A stretch of 64,000 nucleotides of DNA from CAYPLH01 sp964411505 (GCA_964411505.1 CAYPLH010000001.1:62001-126000); one strand, 5' to 3'. Counted from the stretch's first letter, positions 54,235 to 62,376 are shown. The notes: generated from the sequence alone by a model not told the origin. Made by a program: numbers and translations.

Positions 54235-54265
54235 AAAAATAAGGAGACAACTAAAAGTTGTCTCC
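54235..54265 (-). terminator. Hairpin between the capsid gene and the acidic head gene
   Basis: GGAGACAACT (54243-54252) and AGTTGTCTCC (54256-54265) form a 10-bp stem with a 3-nt loop, followed on the minus strand by a U-rich stretch. As a terminator it would end the abundant capsid transcript. It also lies just downstream of a promoter-like motif, so it could equally form the 5' end hairpin of the next message. Confidence 0.7.
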
Positions 54266-54267
54266 CC

Positions 54268-54275
54268 ACTTTACA
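54268..54275 (-). promoter_or_regulatory. TGTAAAGT promoter-like motif upstream of the acidic head gene
   Basis: Minus strand reads ACTGTAAAGTGG. It is 53 nt ahead of the ATG at 54214, with the hairpin between them. Confidence 0.5.
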
Positions 54276-54287
54276 GTAACCGTGTAA

Positions 54288-55361
54288 TTAAACGCGGCGA
54301 CCTTTTGCAACAGAGCGGCTGTTACCGATAACAGCAGAGAAGAGTTCAGACAGTACCCAACCACGGCCATTTTTCTGTTCGATAGAAATATCAATCGGAG
54401 CAGAAGTAATACCACCACGGTCAGTATAAACACCGTGAGTAACCGGATCGGAAATTACGTAGAATTCACCACGGCTCAGAACTTTATGTTGCGGGTGACG
54501 ATAAGCATCGGACATTACGGACATGCCGTAAATTACACCGAGTTTACCAGTCATCAGCAATTCGTGCTGAGATACCGGGTCAATTACGTTAGCAACTTGC
54601 TGGCTGCTTGCAAATTCTTCACGCAGGTCAGAAGACATGAACAGGTTTTGAGTGTTCAGGTTCCAGCGCGAAACTTGTGAAGCTACAGAAGTAATAGATG
54701 CAAGAGTAAATGCACCAGTTACCAAAGTAAGATCGTTGCCGTTGAAAGAACCAATAGTGGCTTCTGCCATCAGACGCCACAGGCGGTCTTCGGCAACCAT
54801 CATTGCTTCTTGTGCTTCAATAAATTTCTCTTCCAGTACGTCATCAATAGACTGTTGAATTTCACGCTCTTCGATAAACGGACGAGCGATAATATCCATT
54901 TCAGACGGGAAGAAAACTTTATCACGTACAATTTGCGTTTCAACTTTCGTCGGCGAACCAGCGGTTACTGCCGTTACGTTTTTGCTACGCAGTTTAACAC
55001 GCGGAATATTGCCTTGTGCCAGTTCCTGATAACCAAGGAAACGACGGCAAATACCTTCGCGGTTTGCAGCTTGATAAAGTTCGTTGGTAATAGTTGCGCC
55101 AAGTTCAACGTGGGCTTCACGGTTATCGAAAGAAGCGATAACTGCTTCACGACGAAGCTTAGTAGCTTGTTCGCGTTTTGCAGCGGTTTCTTCGTTAACA
55201 ATTTCAGCACCACCTTGTTGCAGGTGCGAAAGAACTTGGTTAACTACATTCCACAGGTCTTTCTTGTCGTTAGCGTTATATTCGCCGTTAGAAGCAATGG
55301 CCAGACTACGGCCTTTACCCAAACGAAACTCGGAAGCTAAAATAGGTTGCTTTCTTTTCAT
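54288..55361 (-). CDS. Major capsid protein, HK97-fold
   Basis: 357-aa capsid subunit. Residues about 1-60 form a charged helical arm that includes NEETAAKRE at 56-64. An HK97-like core follows: NREGICRRFLGYQEL, then the E-loop and FMSSDLREEF..., and the C-terminal ISDPVTHGVYTDRGGI...GRGWVLSELFSAVIGNSRSVAKGRR. It follows the decoration-like and scaffold-like genes, as in a capsid operon. If cleaved near residue 58-61, the N-terminal arm would be removed as in other HK97-type capsids; this is inference. Strong GGAGA ribosome site. Confidence 0.85.
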   Translation of the reverse strand: MKRKQPILASEFRLGKGRSLAIASNGEYNANDKKDLWNVVNQVLSHLQQGGAEIVNEETAAKREQATKLRREAVIASFDNREAHVELGATITNELYQAANREGICRRFLGYQELAQGNIPRVKLRSKNVTAVTAGSPTKVETQIVRDKVFFPSEMDIIARPFIEEREIQQSIDDVLEEKFIEAQEAMMVAEDRLWRLMAEATIGSFNGNDLTLVTGAFTLASITSVASQVSRWNLNTQNLFMSSDLREEFASSQQVANVIDPVSQHELLMTGKLGVIYGMSVMSDAYRHPQHKVLSRGEFYVISDPVTHGVYTDRGGITSAPIDISIEQKNGRGWVLSELFSAVIGNSRSVAKGRRV

Positions 55362-55403
55362 GGTGACTTCTCCAGAATTTTAGGAAAGTTAATCGTAATT
55401 AAA

Positions 55404-56084
55404 TTACGGATTAGCGTTAATGGAAATTACCAAGAACGGAGAATCACCGTCCGGCAGTTGTTCAATAGTGCCCGGAACAGCAGTACCGTTACCAGAAACA
55501 GAGAACAAACCATTTGCACCAGTCTTAACAGCAGACGATGCGGTCCACGCGTCAGCAGCATTAAATTCAGTAGTAGCAACTACGCCGCGAGTAATAACGC
55601 CGATTTGGTCAATAGCCAAACAAGCAGCACCACCAGCAGGTTCGTCACCCTGAATTTGTTTTGCTTCTACAGTGGTAGGAACATAACGATAAACAACTTG
55701 CAGTGCTTCACCAGCTTGCGCAACGTTAAAAGTAATTGTTGCATCAGTAATAGAATACTCGCCGCTAGCCGGAGCACCAGCAGTAGCAGTAAGAGCAACA
55801 CCGTTAGCAGTTACCAAAATTTGGCCGCTGATAGGAGTGCGTTTCAGAGTATAGGTTGCACCAATTACTGCACTTTCAAAACCCGGAAAAGCAGTGATGG
55901 TAATTTGTTGGCCAACAGAAACGCCAGCAAATACATCAGCAGCAGTACCAGTAGAAGGTTTAACTTTGCGTACACCATCAGTCAGGTCATTAACAAGACA
56001 TTGACCTTCGGCAGTAATCAAAGAACCCGTTGCAACAGGAAATTGGCGAGAATCGGAATATCTGGTTAAGGTGAAATCAAGCAT
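55404..56084 (-). CDS. Capsid decoration/vertex-like protein, 226 aa
   Basis: Beta-rich, alanine/glycine/valine/threonine-rich protein (MLDFTLTRYSDSRQFPVATGSLI...), directly upstream of the capsid gene and next to the scaffold-like gene. This place and composition fit head-decoration proteins. The ATG at 56084 with a GGAG site is clearly better than the upstream in-frame start, which would read a positively charged, non-homogeneous stretch. Family not recognised. Confidence 0.68.
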   Translation of the reverse strand: MLDFTLTRYSDSRQFPVATGSLITAEGQCLVNDLTDGVRKVKPSTGTAADVFAGVSVGQQITITAFPGFESAVIGATYTLKRTPISGQILVTANGVALTATAGAPASGEYSITDATITFNVAQAGEALQVVYRYVPTTVEAKQIQGDEPAGGAACLAIDQIGVITRGVVATTEFNAADAWTASSAVKTGANGLFSVSGNGTAVPGTIEQLPDGDSPFLVISINANP

Positions 56085-56097
56085 GATTTTTCTCCAC

Positions 56098-57792
56098 TTA
56101 AATTTTGTTAAACAAGCCGCCAAGTTCTTTAGCGCGCTCATTAATTTGCGAGATTTGAGTAACTTTATGGCTAGAAGCTACGGTAGTAGTAGATTTCGCT
56201 TTTACGGTTTTGCCGCCGCTAGCAAGACGAGCAGTTACACTGTCATCATCTTGTTCTTCGTCGTCATCAACCATATTAACGTCACCAAGTGCAGCAGCAA
56301 GTTCGTTGCGCACTTCGTCTGATTTACCGCAAAGTTCCATAGCTTTTGTCATAATTACTTTTGCGAAGTCTTCACCACAGGATGCGAATACGCGGTTAAC
56401 AAAAGCACGTGGAGATTGCAGCGAACTAGAAGCGGCTAATTCTGCTACCAGTTCATCCACTAAAGGATTAGACGTACCACGGAAAAAGTTTTTGTTTACA
56501 CCAGCCAAAGCAATTTGCAGAGACTGAGTTAAACGGTCATTGTAAGATTCTTTGCTGGACGCGAGTTCAGCAGTTTGTTTAGCCAATTCTTTTTCGACAC
56601 GCGCCTGCACAAGATTGTCAACAGGTACTTTAATTGTACGCATTTTAAATCCGAAAGCATTAAGTGCAGCAGTTTCCGAATTTTGTTTTGCATACTTAAT
56701 AACACTAGGAACGAAAGCAGCGTTAGCAAAAACCTTTTGATTTTCACCAGCATGTTCACGTTTCAGATCAGCAACCGGGAAGTCGCCTTTGTATGCGGTA
56801 ATAGTGTCACCGTCATCTGAATACTGGAATTCCAGATTTTCGTCAGCCGGTGCAACGTCCATTACAGGAACGTCGTCATAATTAAATTCCGTAGCATTAT
56901 CTACAGAACCGTTACCACCACCTTCGGTAGTCGTAACAACTTCTTTAGTTTCACATTCAGAAGTTTCACCTTCCGGAACAGCAGAATTAAATTGAGAACC
57001 TTGCGAATTAATTGTGTCCGCAGTTTCTTCGTCCTCAACTTCATCTTCTGTAGTGTCGTCAACGGTAACTTCTTCTTCATCTGCACCAGCAGTTTCTTCT
57101 TCCTCTTCCATTTCAGATTCGGTTTCAGATTCTTCGGTAGCAGCAGTTTCTTCGTCAATGTCTTCGACTTCTTCCGACTCTTCTTCCATCGAGTCGTCAA
57201 TTTCGTCGTCGTCAGTGTCGTCAAGAATTTCGTCTAAATCAAAATCCTCGTCGTCTTCGGTAGCAGCAGTTTCTTCGTCACCTTCATTTTCCTCTTCCAT
57301 TTCGGATTCGGTATCTTCGGTGGCAGCTTCTTCTGCTTCCATATCAGATTCAGATTCTTCCGCTTCCGGAAATGCTTCTGAATCTTCTTTAATTTCTGCA
57401 ATAACACTTTCCGGTAATTCATAAGAAAGTGCATTAGCACATGCAGCACAATTAATATGGTTGTCAAATGCTACTGCACCTGCAAGGCTTACCATATTAA
57501 AAGAGTTACATTTAGTACATTGGATAGATGCAGTTTCTGTATCTTCCACATTTTCAACGGGAGTATCCAAGGTGTCATCTAATTCAACGTCTTCACTTGC
57601 GCATACAACACAGTGCGGCTCAAAATCTTTTGCAGAAGCAAAAGTAGCCTTACAGCTATTGCATTTAAAACCTGCCAGAATTTCTTGTGACGGGCTTTCT
57701 TTAATTGCGGAAGCTACAACGTAAAAAAGCGACCCTTGGTTTTTGGACTGCCCGTTAATAAGGCTGGCCTTAACCAAGTGACCTTTTTTCAT
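56098..57792 (-). CDS. Scaffold/prohead core-like acidic protein with zinc ribbons, 564 aa
   Basis: N-terminal residues 40-130 contain two zinc-ribbon-like modules (CNSC...CVVC and CTKC...CAAC). Residues about 135-275 are extremely acidic (E/D/T repeats). Residues about 300-564 are an alpha/beta and helical domain. Six ETA elements occur (ETAS, EETAAT twice, EETAGA, EETADT and SETAAL). Acidic core proteins with protease sites are typical of large phage proheads, so a scaffold/core role is likely, but no protease fold was recognised. It begins the head operon, with AGGAG at good distance. Confidence 0.68.
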   Translation of the reverse strand: MKKGHLVKASLINGQSKNQGSLFYVVASAIKESPSQEILAGFKCNSCKATFASAKDFEPHCVVCASEDVELDDTLDTPVENVEDTETASIQCTKCNSFNMVSLAGAVAFDNHINCAACANALSYELPESVIAEIKEDSEAFPEAEESESDMEAEEAATEDTESEMEEENEGDEETAATEDDEDFDLDEILDDTDDDEIDDSMEEESEEVEDIDEETAATEESETESEMEEEEETAGADEEEVTVDDTTEDEVEDEETADTINSQGSQFNSAVPEGETSECETKEVVTTTEGGGNGSVDNATEFNYDDVPVMDVAPADENLEFQYSDDGDTITAYKGDFPVADLKREHAGENQKVFANAAFVPSVIKYAKQNSETAALNAFGFKMRTIKVPVDNLVQARVEKELAKQTAELASSKESYNDRLTQSLQIALAGVNKNFFRGTSNPLVDELVAELAASSSLQSPRAFVNRVFASCGEDFAKVIMTKAMELCGKSDEVRNELAAALGDVNMVDDDEEQDDDSVTARLASGGKTVKAKSTTTVASSHKVTQISQINERAKELGGLFNKI

Positions 57793-57892
57793 ATTGTGTT
57801 ACTCCTAATTAGGACTTTTAAGCAATGCTTAACAACAACATTTTAATTGCTGTCGAGATTGAAATTAGGATGCACAAATAAATGGGGTTGCG

Positions 57893-57906
57893 GGCGCGAA
57901 AGCGCC
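57893..57906. other. GNRA-capped hairpin
   Basis: GGCGC (57893-57897), GAAA, GCGCC (57902-57906). A very stable tetraloop hairpin in otherwise AT-rich DNA, within 100 nt of the start of the scaffold-like gene. Confidence 0.55.
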
Positions 57907-58026
57907 AAATAACATACTATAAAACAAGTGGTTTCAGGAAGGGTTGTTAGGCATAACACAGATATGGGCAAAACGGCGGGAATTGCAGGAAACCGGGAAG
58001 GGATTTAAATAGGGTTTAATTCGAGG

Positions 58027-58144
58027 ATTAAATAGTGCACACAGCGCACGAATAAATACGTTAATTAACAGACAGTAAATAAATAGAATTCGGGAATAAA
58101 TAAATCCATGTACACAACGAAATTAAATAGTGCGCTCTGCGCAC
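58027..58144. repeat. 23-bp near-direct repeat pair with internal palindromes
   Basis: Copies at 58027-58049 and 58122-58144 share ATTAAATAGTGC and CGCAC ends and differ in the middle. Each has a GTGC...GCAC inverted core. Spacing between starts is 95 bp. AT-rich AATAAAT segments surround them. Candidate binding sites. Confidence 0.65.
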
Positions 58145-58254
58145 TGGGTAATTATTCAGACTGTAATTATTTATCATGGGTATCAGGAAACAGATTCAGG
58201 AACGAAAACATAATCAAAGAAAAAGAAACATACATGATTAAAACAAGAACTGAT

Positions 58255-58406
58255 ATTTATGAGCGAAGCGAATAAATTCAGTTCGGGAGTGAGCGAAGCG
58301 AAACTCCCATACTGTTCCAACGTCAAGTAATTGGACTTGTGGTTACTGCGCTCACTTCGTTCGCTTGTAACTCAACAACTACTCTCGCTTCGCTTCGAGT
58401 AGTTGT
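58255..58406. repeat. Cluster of hairpins with complementary GAGCGAAGCGA loops
   Basis: Hairpin A has loop GAGCGAAGCGA (58261-58271) and hairpin B has loop GAGCGAAGCGAA (58291-58302). Hairpin C at 58342-58371 has a TTCG-rich loop. Hairpin D has a 10-bp stem (58375-58384 with 58397-58406) around loop TCGCTTCGCTTC. Loop D contains the exact complement of AGCGAAGCGA in loops A and B. A fifth small hairpin is at 58324-58339. Loop-loop pairing in RNA or DNA is plausible. Confidence 0.72.
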
Positions 58407-58568
58407 GATTGTTTTAGTTTGTGTTTATTTCTTTTCTGATTATGATTTTTTAAATTTGAAGTTTTACTATTTGGGTTTTAACCAGTTAGGACATTTATCC
58501 AGTAATGGGTTTTAATTCGTATATGGATTATTGTCCAATGGGTTAGATTTTAACAAGTATGGGTAAGA

Positions 58569-58615
58569 GTGTATTTTTTATCTGTTATATTAATTAAAAC
58601 CCGTAAAAAATACAC
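58569..58615. repeat. 12-bp perfect inverted repeat
   Basis: GTGTATTTTTTA (58569-58580) and TAAAAAATACAC (58604-58615), 23-nt spacer. It could be a cruciform or terminator-like element for transcription from either side. Confidence 0.6.
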
Positions 58616-58631
58616 GCGGCGTTGATTCATT

Positions 58632-58701
58632 AAAATCCACGCCTGTTTTTTCACTAGTTTCATACGTTATAGCGTTTCCTGTAAAGTAACGCGTGGATTT
58701 T
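58632..58701. repeat. 11-bp inverted repeat flanking a TGTAAAGT motif
   Basis: AAAATCCACGC (58632-58642) and GCGTGGATTTT (58691-58701) are perfect complements separated by 48 nt that include the motif TTTCATACGTTATAGCGTTT and TGTAAAGT. T-run follows at 58700-58704. Confidence 0.55.
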
Positions 58702-58944
58702 TTTATACTATGTAGGGTCGAAAACTTTGTACACTTTCATGAACACGGGCCATAGTGCAATATCGCGTTTTTTCAAAAGTGCTCTATAAAAAGCCTTATT
58801 CTAGAGAGGTCAAAAGTCACTTGCCTACCTTTTTTTCAGTTCTACCACCCGTTTTAGATCAATATCGCGGCTTTCGTCCAAAATTCGACCCGTTATAGTC
58901 TGATATGAAGGTCGTTTTTCAAATTTTCATACGTCATAGTGTTT
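58658..58944. repeat. 20-bp direct repeat pair TTTCATACGTYATAGYGTTT
   Basis: Copies at 58658-58677 and 58925-58944, 18 of 20 identical. The first copy is followed by the TGTAAAGT motif. A CAATATCGCG 10-mer pair (58758-58767, 58860-58869) lies between them. Confidence 0.6.
58680..58687 (+). promoter_or_regulatory. TGTAAAGT motif in the non-coding region
   Basis: CCTGTAAAGTAACGCG on the plus strand. It is not near a start codon, unlike the other copies, so it could direct a non-coding transcript toward the helicase gene or be part of the repeat array. Confidence 0.35.
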
Positions 58945-58999
58945 TAGAAAGGTTTTTTCGTTTTCAAACGCAACTTGCCTACCCTTCAACTTGCCTACC
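58819..58999. repeat. Three ACTTGCCTACC iterons
   Basis: Copies at 58819-58829, 58973-58983 and 58989-58999. The last two are in CAACTTGCCTACC form, 16 bp apart, about 100 nt before the helicase gene. Iteron-like arrangement for a replication or regulator protein. Confidence 0.65.
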
Positions 59000-59004
59000 T
59001 TTTC

Positions 59005-59058
59005 CTGTACGCATGTACAGTAATTTTGCTTGTTTTCACTGACCAAACGTACAGTAAA
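59005..59058. promoter_or_regulatory. Operator-like CTGTAC-GTACAG inverted repeat and half-site
   Basis: CTGTAC (59005-59010) GCAT GTACAG (59015-59020), followed by a second GTACAGTAA half-site near 59049-59058. They lie 55-110 nt before the helicase ATG. A protein binding here could autoregulate that gene. Confidence 0.5.
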
Positions 59059-59114
59059 TAATTAATTCAAAATTGCATTTAATTCAAAAATAAATCCGAC
59101 TTCGGAGAAATAAA

Positions 59115-61343
59115 ATGTATCGTCTTTATGACATTAAACAGCCGTCGAGTTCTCGTTACTACGCAAGAGATTCTGTTTTCTTTTTTCATAGAGAAACTGA
59201 GTCTCCATTGTCCAGATATATTTGTGCTCCTTATACTGACCCAGAGTTAATTTTTAAACCCGCCTTGAATTATATTTCTACGCTACCTTCTGTTGGTAAA
59301 ACAAAGTGGGCAATTGAAACTATTTTGAATAACTATTCTGAGAAGAAGTTAATTACTATTTTCTGTGCACCCACCAAAAAACTTTTGCAGCAAGTATATA
59401 AAGACCTGATAAAAAAAGGTATGCCTCGTTCAAAGGTACATCTAATAATGTCTGCGGATACTCATTCTACGGAAGAGTCTTCTATTTTATCTTTCAGCCT
59501 AAGCGAACAATTTACTCAAGAGATTAATGAATCTAAAGACTTGGGTTCTGTCTACCTTATTACACATAAACTTTATATAGAGTCATCTGACATTTTTGAA
59601 GAAACTAAATCTCGCTGTATGCTTATTTTTGATGAAGCTAGCGAACTTAATATTTCTCAGTACAATTTGAAAGTAGATAAAAATAATGAAGCCTTCATGA
59701 AGGACTACGTGTCCGGTGAACTATTTTTGAGAAAGCAAAAAGAAATAGGCTTCAAGCATCCCGTTCTAAAGCCTAAAGACATTCTTCCTTATATGCGACT
59801 TACTGCTAACAAAAAAATTCTAACTGAATACAGAGCAATGGGTGATACTCTTTTCAACTCTAATTTTTATGAGTTGTTGAAAAGGATGTGTGACTCTCGT
59901 TACTCTGTGTACATGATGGAGAATGGTTCCCAGTTTAATTTCTTTAACTTCGTTAGCCCTGAATACGCGTTTGATGGTTTCCACGAAGTATATTTGATGT
60001 CTGCTTTTTTTGAACACAGTGAGTTATTCCATATTCTGCAAAAGAACTATGAGTTAATAAACCAATCTCATTTGTTCAACCCGAAAAGAAAAAGTAAAGT
60101 AATCAAGCAGTATAAACGTCTTCAAATTCACAGTCTGTGTGAAGACAATAGTTATTTGTCTAAGCTACGTTTACTAGGTTCTCAAATTCTTGATCCGGAA
60201 CTACCTGAAAGCTGCCGCGCAAAAATTATTAAAATTTTGGCACGGGGTTTTGATAAATACAGGAAAGCAGTAGAAAGTAATTCTACTAAAACGTATTCTG
60301 TTAATACGTTGTACAGATATTATATAAAAGAATTACACAACCGTGGTCGCACTCCGGGTTCAGGTAAAAAAGTAACTAAAAAAGTTCAAGCAAAAATTAC
60401 TGCCGTAACAGGTATGCGTTTCGATGAACTTTTTTCTCCACCAATTATTCCTTATTTCAAACACGCAGAAGAATTAGTAAATAAGTTTAGAAAAACTAAT
60501 TTAACTTCTTCAAATACAACTGATACTTTAATAGTCACTAACAACGTTACTAAAAGTACAGTTGCTAGTTATATCGAGTATAATTACCCAGATGTAAACT
60601 CGGGTATGGACTTTATGAGCGTTAAAAGTCATGGTATGAATAATTATTCACACATTCATATTATGATCTTCTTGGCTTCCCTTAATCCACAACCAAGGCT
60701 AGCTTCTTTTTTGACTGCTTTCATTCCTGAATTCGATTATCGTAAACAGTGGATTGCTGCGAACATCGCGCAGAGTGTTGCTCGTCTTTCTATTCGAGAC
60801 ATTAATTCCAAGGAACCTTGCCACTTAATAGTGTATTCCTCGAAAGTGGCTGACGTACTTATTGAATTACTGCTCCCTTATATTGGTTATGAAATAAAGT
60901 TAAAAAAATGCAATCATAACTATAAGTATACTACTTTTAATTCGTCCTTAAACTGTATAACTGAATATAGTGATGATGAATTAAAAGAGATTTACTATGA
61001 GAAGAGCAAAAAGAAAAGAGACTACAAAGATAAAAAGCAAACTACGGACGAGGTATTCAGAACTCATGATGAATATACTAAAGTAGTCAGTAATCTTAAT
61101 TCTAATGCGAATAAAATACGACGTTTGAAAAAATTAATTACCAAAGAACAGACTAATGTTAAATTGCAAAAAGACCTAGACGTATTAACTCAGTTAAATG
61201 CCGAGTTAGCCCTAGAGAAAATAAAGTGCAAGATAAAAATTGCCTACGAAGAGGGCTACGATTATCAACCACAGTTACGCTTCATTAAATCTATTAAAGA
61301 AAGCGACCCTAAATTCGCCAAAAAATATATTGGTACTAAATAA
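59115..61343 (+). CDS. Helicase-like/replication initiator candidate, 742 aa
   Basis: Large ATPase-type protein. Residues 50-75 contain a Walker A-like PSVGKTKWA (about 58-66) and the FCAPTKKLLQQ motif Ia; Walker B is LIFDEASEL (about 170-178). The SF2-type order continues less clearly. Residues about 590-700 are lysine-rich with a coiled coil. It sits immediately downstream of the iteron- and operator-rich region, so I infer a replication initiator or origin helicase. Strong GGAGA site. Confidence 0.7.
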   Translation: MYRLYDIKQPSSSRYYARDSVFFFHRETESPLSRYICAPYTDPELIFKPALNYISTLPSVGKTKWAIETILNNYSEKKLITIFCAPTKKLLQQVYKDLIKKGMPRSKVHLIMSADTHSTEESSILSFSLSEQFTQEINESKDLGSVYLITHKLYIESSDIFEETKSRCMLIFDEASELNISQYNLKVDKNNEAFMKDYVSGELFLRKQKEIGFKHPVLKPKDILPYMRLTANKKILTEYRAMGDTLFNSNFYELLKRMCDSRYSVYMMENGSQFNFFNFVSPEYAFDGFHEVYLMSAFFEHSELFHILQKNYELINQSHLFNPKRKSKVIKQYKRLQIHSLCEDNSYLSKLRLLGSQILDPELPESCRAKIIKILARGFDKYRKAVESNSTKTYSVNTLYRYYIKELHNRGRTPGSGKKVTKKVQAKITAVTGMRFDELFSPPIIPYFKHAEELVNKFRKTNLTSSNTTDTLIVTNNVTKSTVASYIEYNYPDVNSGMDFMSVKSHGMNNYSHIHIMIFLASLNPQPRLASFLTAFIPEFDYRKQWIAANIAQSVARLSIRDINSKEPCHLIVYSSKVADVLIELLLPYIGYEIKLKKCNHNYKYTTFNSSLNCITEYSDDELKEIYYEKSKKKRDYKDKKQTTDEVFRTHDEYTKVVSNLNSNANKIRRLKKLITKEQTNVKLQKDLDVLTQLNAELALEKIKCKIKIAYEEGYDYQPQLRFIKSIKESDPKFAKKYIGTK

Positions 61344-61345
61344 CC

Positions 61346-61353
61346 TGTAAAGT
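61346..61353 (+). promoter_or_regulatory. TGTAAAGT promoter-like motif before the 187-aa gene
   Basis: CCTGTAAAGTGT, 3 nt after the helicase stop and ending 27 nt before the next ATG, with a perfect AAAGGAGGT ribosome site between them. Confidence 0.6.
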
Positions 61354-61380
61354 GTACTTAATCCAAAGGAGGTAAATAAA

Positions 61381-61944
61381 ATGTCAGAAGTGCTTGATCT
61401 TGGCCCCAAAAATTTACATAAAGAAGTATTCTTTTATTTGTACGATGTAATGTTTCCTGCGAACTACCCTAATTTCAAAACGCCTTCTCATACCTTTGTT
61501 CCAACGGAAGCTGAATTAAGTGCTAAACTTGAGCGCCGGGAAGATACACGTAACTTACAGCACTTCGTTGTATTTCGGTTTCCAGAACCTTCCGAAGGTG
61601 AAGACGCTACTACCTTTCAATTTAAATATGACCCTAAAACAAGTCGTGTCTATATAGACAGGGAAGTATTTGAAGCTGCTCTTTTTAACCATCTTCTTCA
61701 CACAAGCCAACGTGAGAATGAAACACCAAATAAAAAGCTAAGTATACTGCACGACTTCTTGCAGGATTGTGTCAGAACTGTGCACTTGTTTTTTACCCCA
61801 GAAATTCCTGTACGACACATACGGCTTAATTGTGTTATTTCAGATAAAGAATTTTCTGAATCACAGGTAAATGAAAAAGAAAATTCAAAGCCAGAAAATT
61901 CTACGGATAAACCAAAAGATTTATTTGGCTGGGAACAGGAATAA
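61381..61944 (+). CDS. Hypothetical protein, 187 aa
   Basis: Not recognised. Acidic alpha/beta protein (pattern of aromatic strands around 65-90) ending in a disordered lysine/glutamate tail with GWEQE. Excellent ribosome site (AAAGGAGGT, 8-nt spacing) suggests strong translation. Partner of the upstream helicase by position. Confidence 0.8.
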   Translation: MSEVLDLGPKNLHKEVFFYLYDVMFPANYPNFKTPSHTFVPTEAELSAKLERREDTRNLQHFVVFRFPEPSEGEDATTFQFKYDPKTSRVYIDREVFEAALFNHLLHTSQRENETPNKKLSILHDFLQDCVRTVHLFFTPEIPVRHIRLNCVISDKEFSESQVNEKENSKPENSTDKPKDLFGWEQE

Positions 61945-61995
61945 TTGACTATCCTTTTATTGCCTGAATTAAGGGGTATTTGGCACCCGGCCCAG

Positions 61996-62038
61996 ACCCC
62001 GGAAATTGGTCATTTTTTGACCAGTCAATTTCCGGGGT
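61996..62038. terminator. Long stem-loop after the 187-aa gene
   Basis: ACCCCGGAAATTG (61996-62008) pairs perfectly with CAATTTCCGGGGT (62026-62038) across a 17-nt spacer that itself contains GGTCA...TGACC. It lacks a long U-run, so it may be a processing or attenuation structure rather than a standard terminator. Confidence 0.5.
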
Positions 62039-62258
62039 ATTTCCGGGCATATTTAAAAAAGGATAAAAATACCCATTAATTCCCCGTAAATAAGGGGTAT
62101 TGTATTTACTGGAAATGCCCTGTACTATTAAGGCTGGGGGTATTTCGGCCTGCCACCCGGACACCCTGTAAATAGACCTACCGCTACCGGCTACCTTTAT
62201 AGGCAACTATGGGAACGGACAATGGGCAGAATTACGCCCGGAGAAAAATACCCTAACC

Positions 62259-62266
62259 TGTAAAGT
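62259..62266 (+). promoter_or_regulatory. TGTAAAGT motif ahead of a four-codon reading frame
   Basis: CCTGTAAAGTGT, ending 44 nt before the ATG at 62311. An AGAGGA site precedes that ATG, yet the frame ends after MTPY. Confidence 0.5.
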
Positions 62267-62376
62267 GTAGTGCAAATAATTAACCTAGATAAAATACCAG
62301 AGGATAATTTATGACCCCGTATTAAAATTTGAATTTCCCCAAGTACCGTTACCGTTAGTAGTCTTATTTTATAAAC

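Larger units (their letters stand above)
57793..59114. other. 1.3-kb region without convincing gene; candidate origin/regulatory region
   Basis: AT-rich and full of short repeats. It contains a GNRA hairpin (57893-57906), two copies of a 23-bp direct repeat (58027-58049, 58122-58144), a kissing-loop hairpin cluster (58255-58406), a 12-bp inverted repeat (58569-58580 with 58604-58615), ACTTGCCTACC iterons, further direct repeats and operator-like sites just before the helicase gene at 59115. No tRNA was recognised. Several 7-mer AATAAAT copies could ease DNA unwinding. It separates divergent head genes and the plus-strand helicase. Confidence 0.7.

Noticed and set aside
55347..56069. 240-codon frame antisense to the decoration-like gene
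   Set aside because: Serine/arginine/asparagine-rich mirror of the alanine/threonine-rich protein; no ribosome site; gene order supports the minus-strand frame.
57014..57424. Serine-rich 136-codon frame antisense to the acidic region of the scaffold-like gene
   Set aside because: Caused by complement of GAA/GAG codons; not a gene.
58108..58275. Frame of 55 codons in the non-coding region
   Set aside because: No usable ribosome site (GGGA is 13 nt or more away), it runs through the 23-bp repeat and hairpin A, and its composition is that of the repeats.
58255..58406. CRISPR-like array
   Set aside because: Repeats are loops of distinct hairpins and differ in stem; no regular spacers and no cas genes.
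57793..59114. tRNA genes in the non-coding region
   Set aside because: No cloverleaf with CCA end or anticodon stem was recognised on either strand.
61949..62206. Minus-strand 85-codon frame in the GGGGTATT region
   Set aside because: No ribosome site, overlaps the long hairpin and repeats; composition does not resemble the neighbouring genes.
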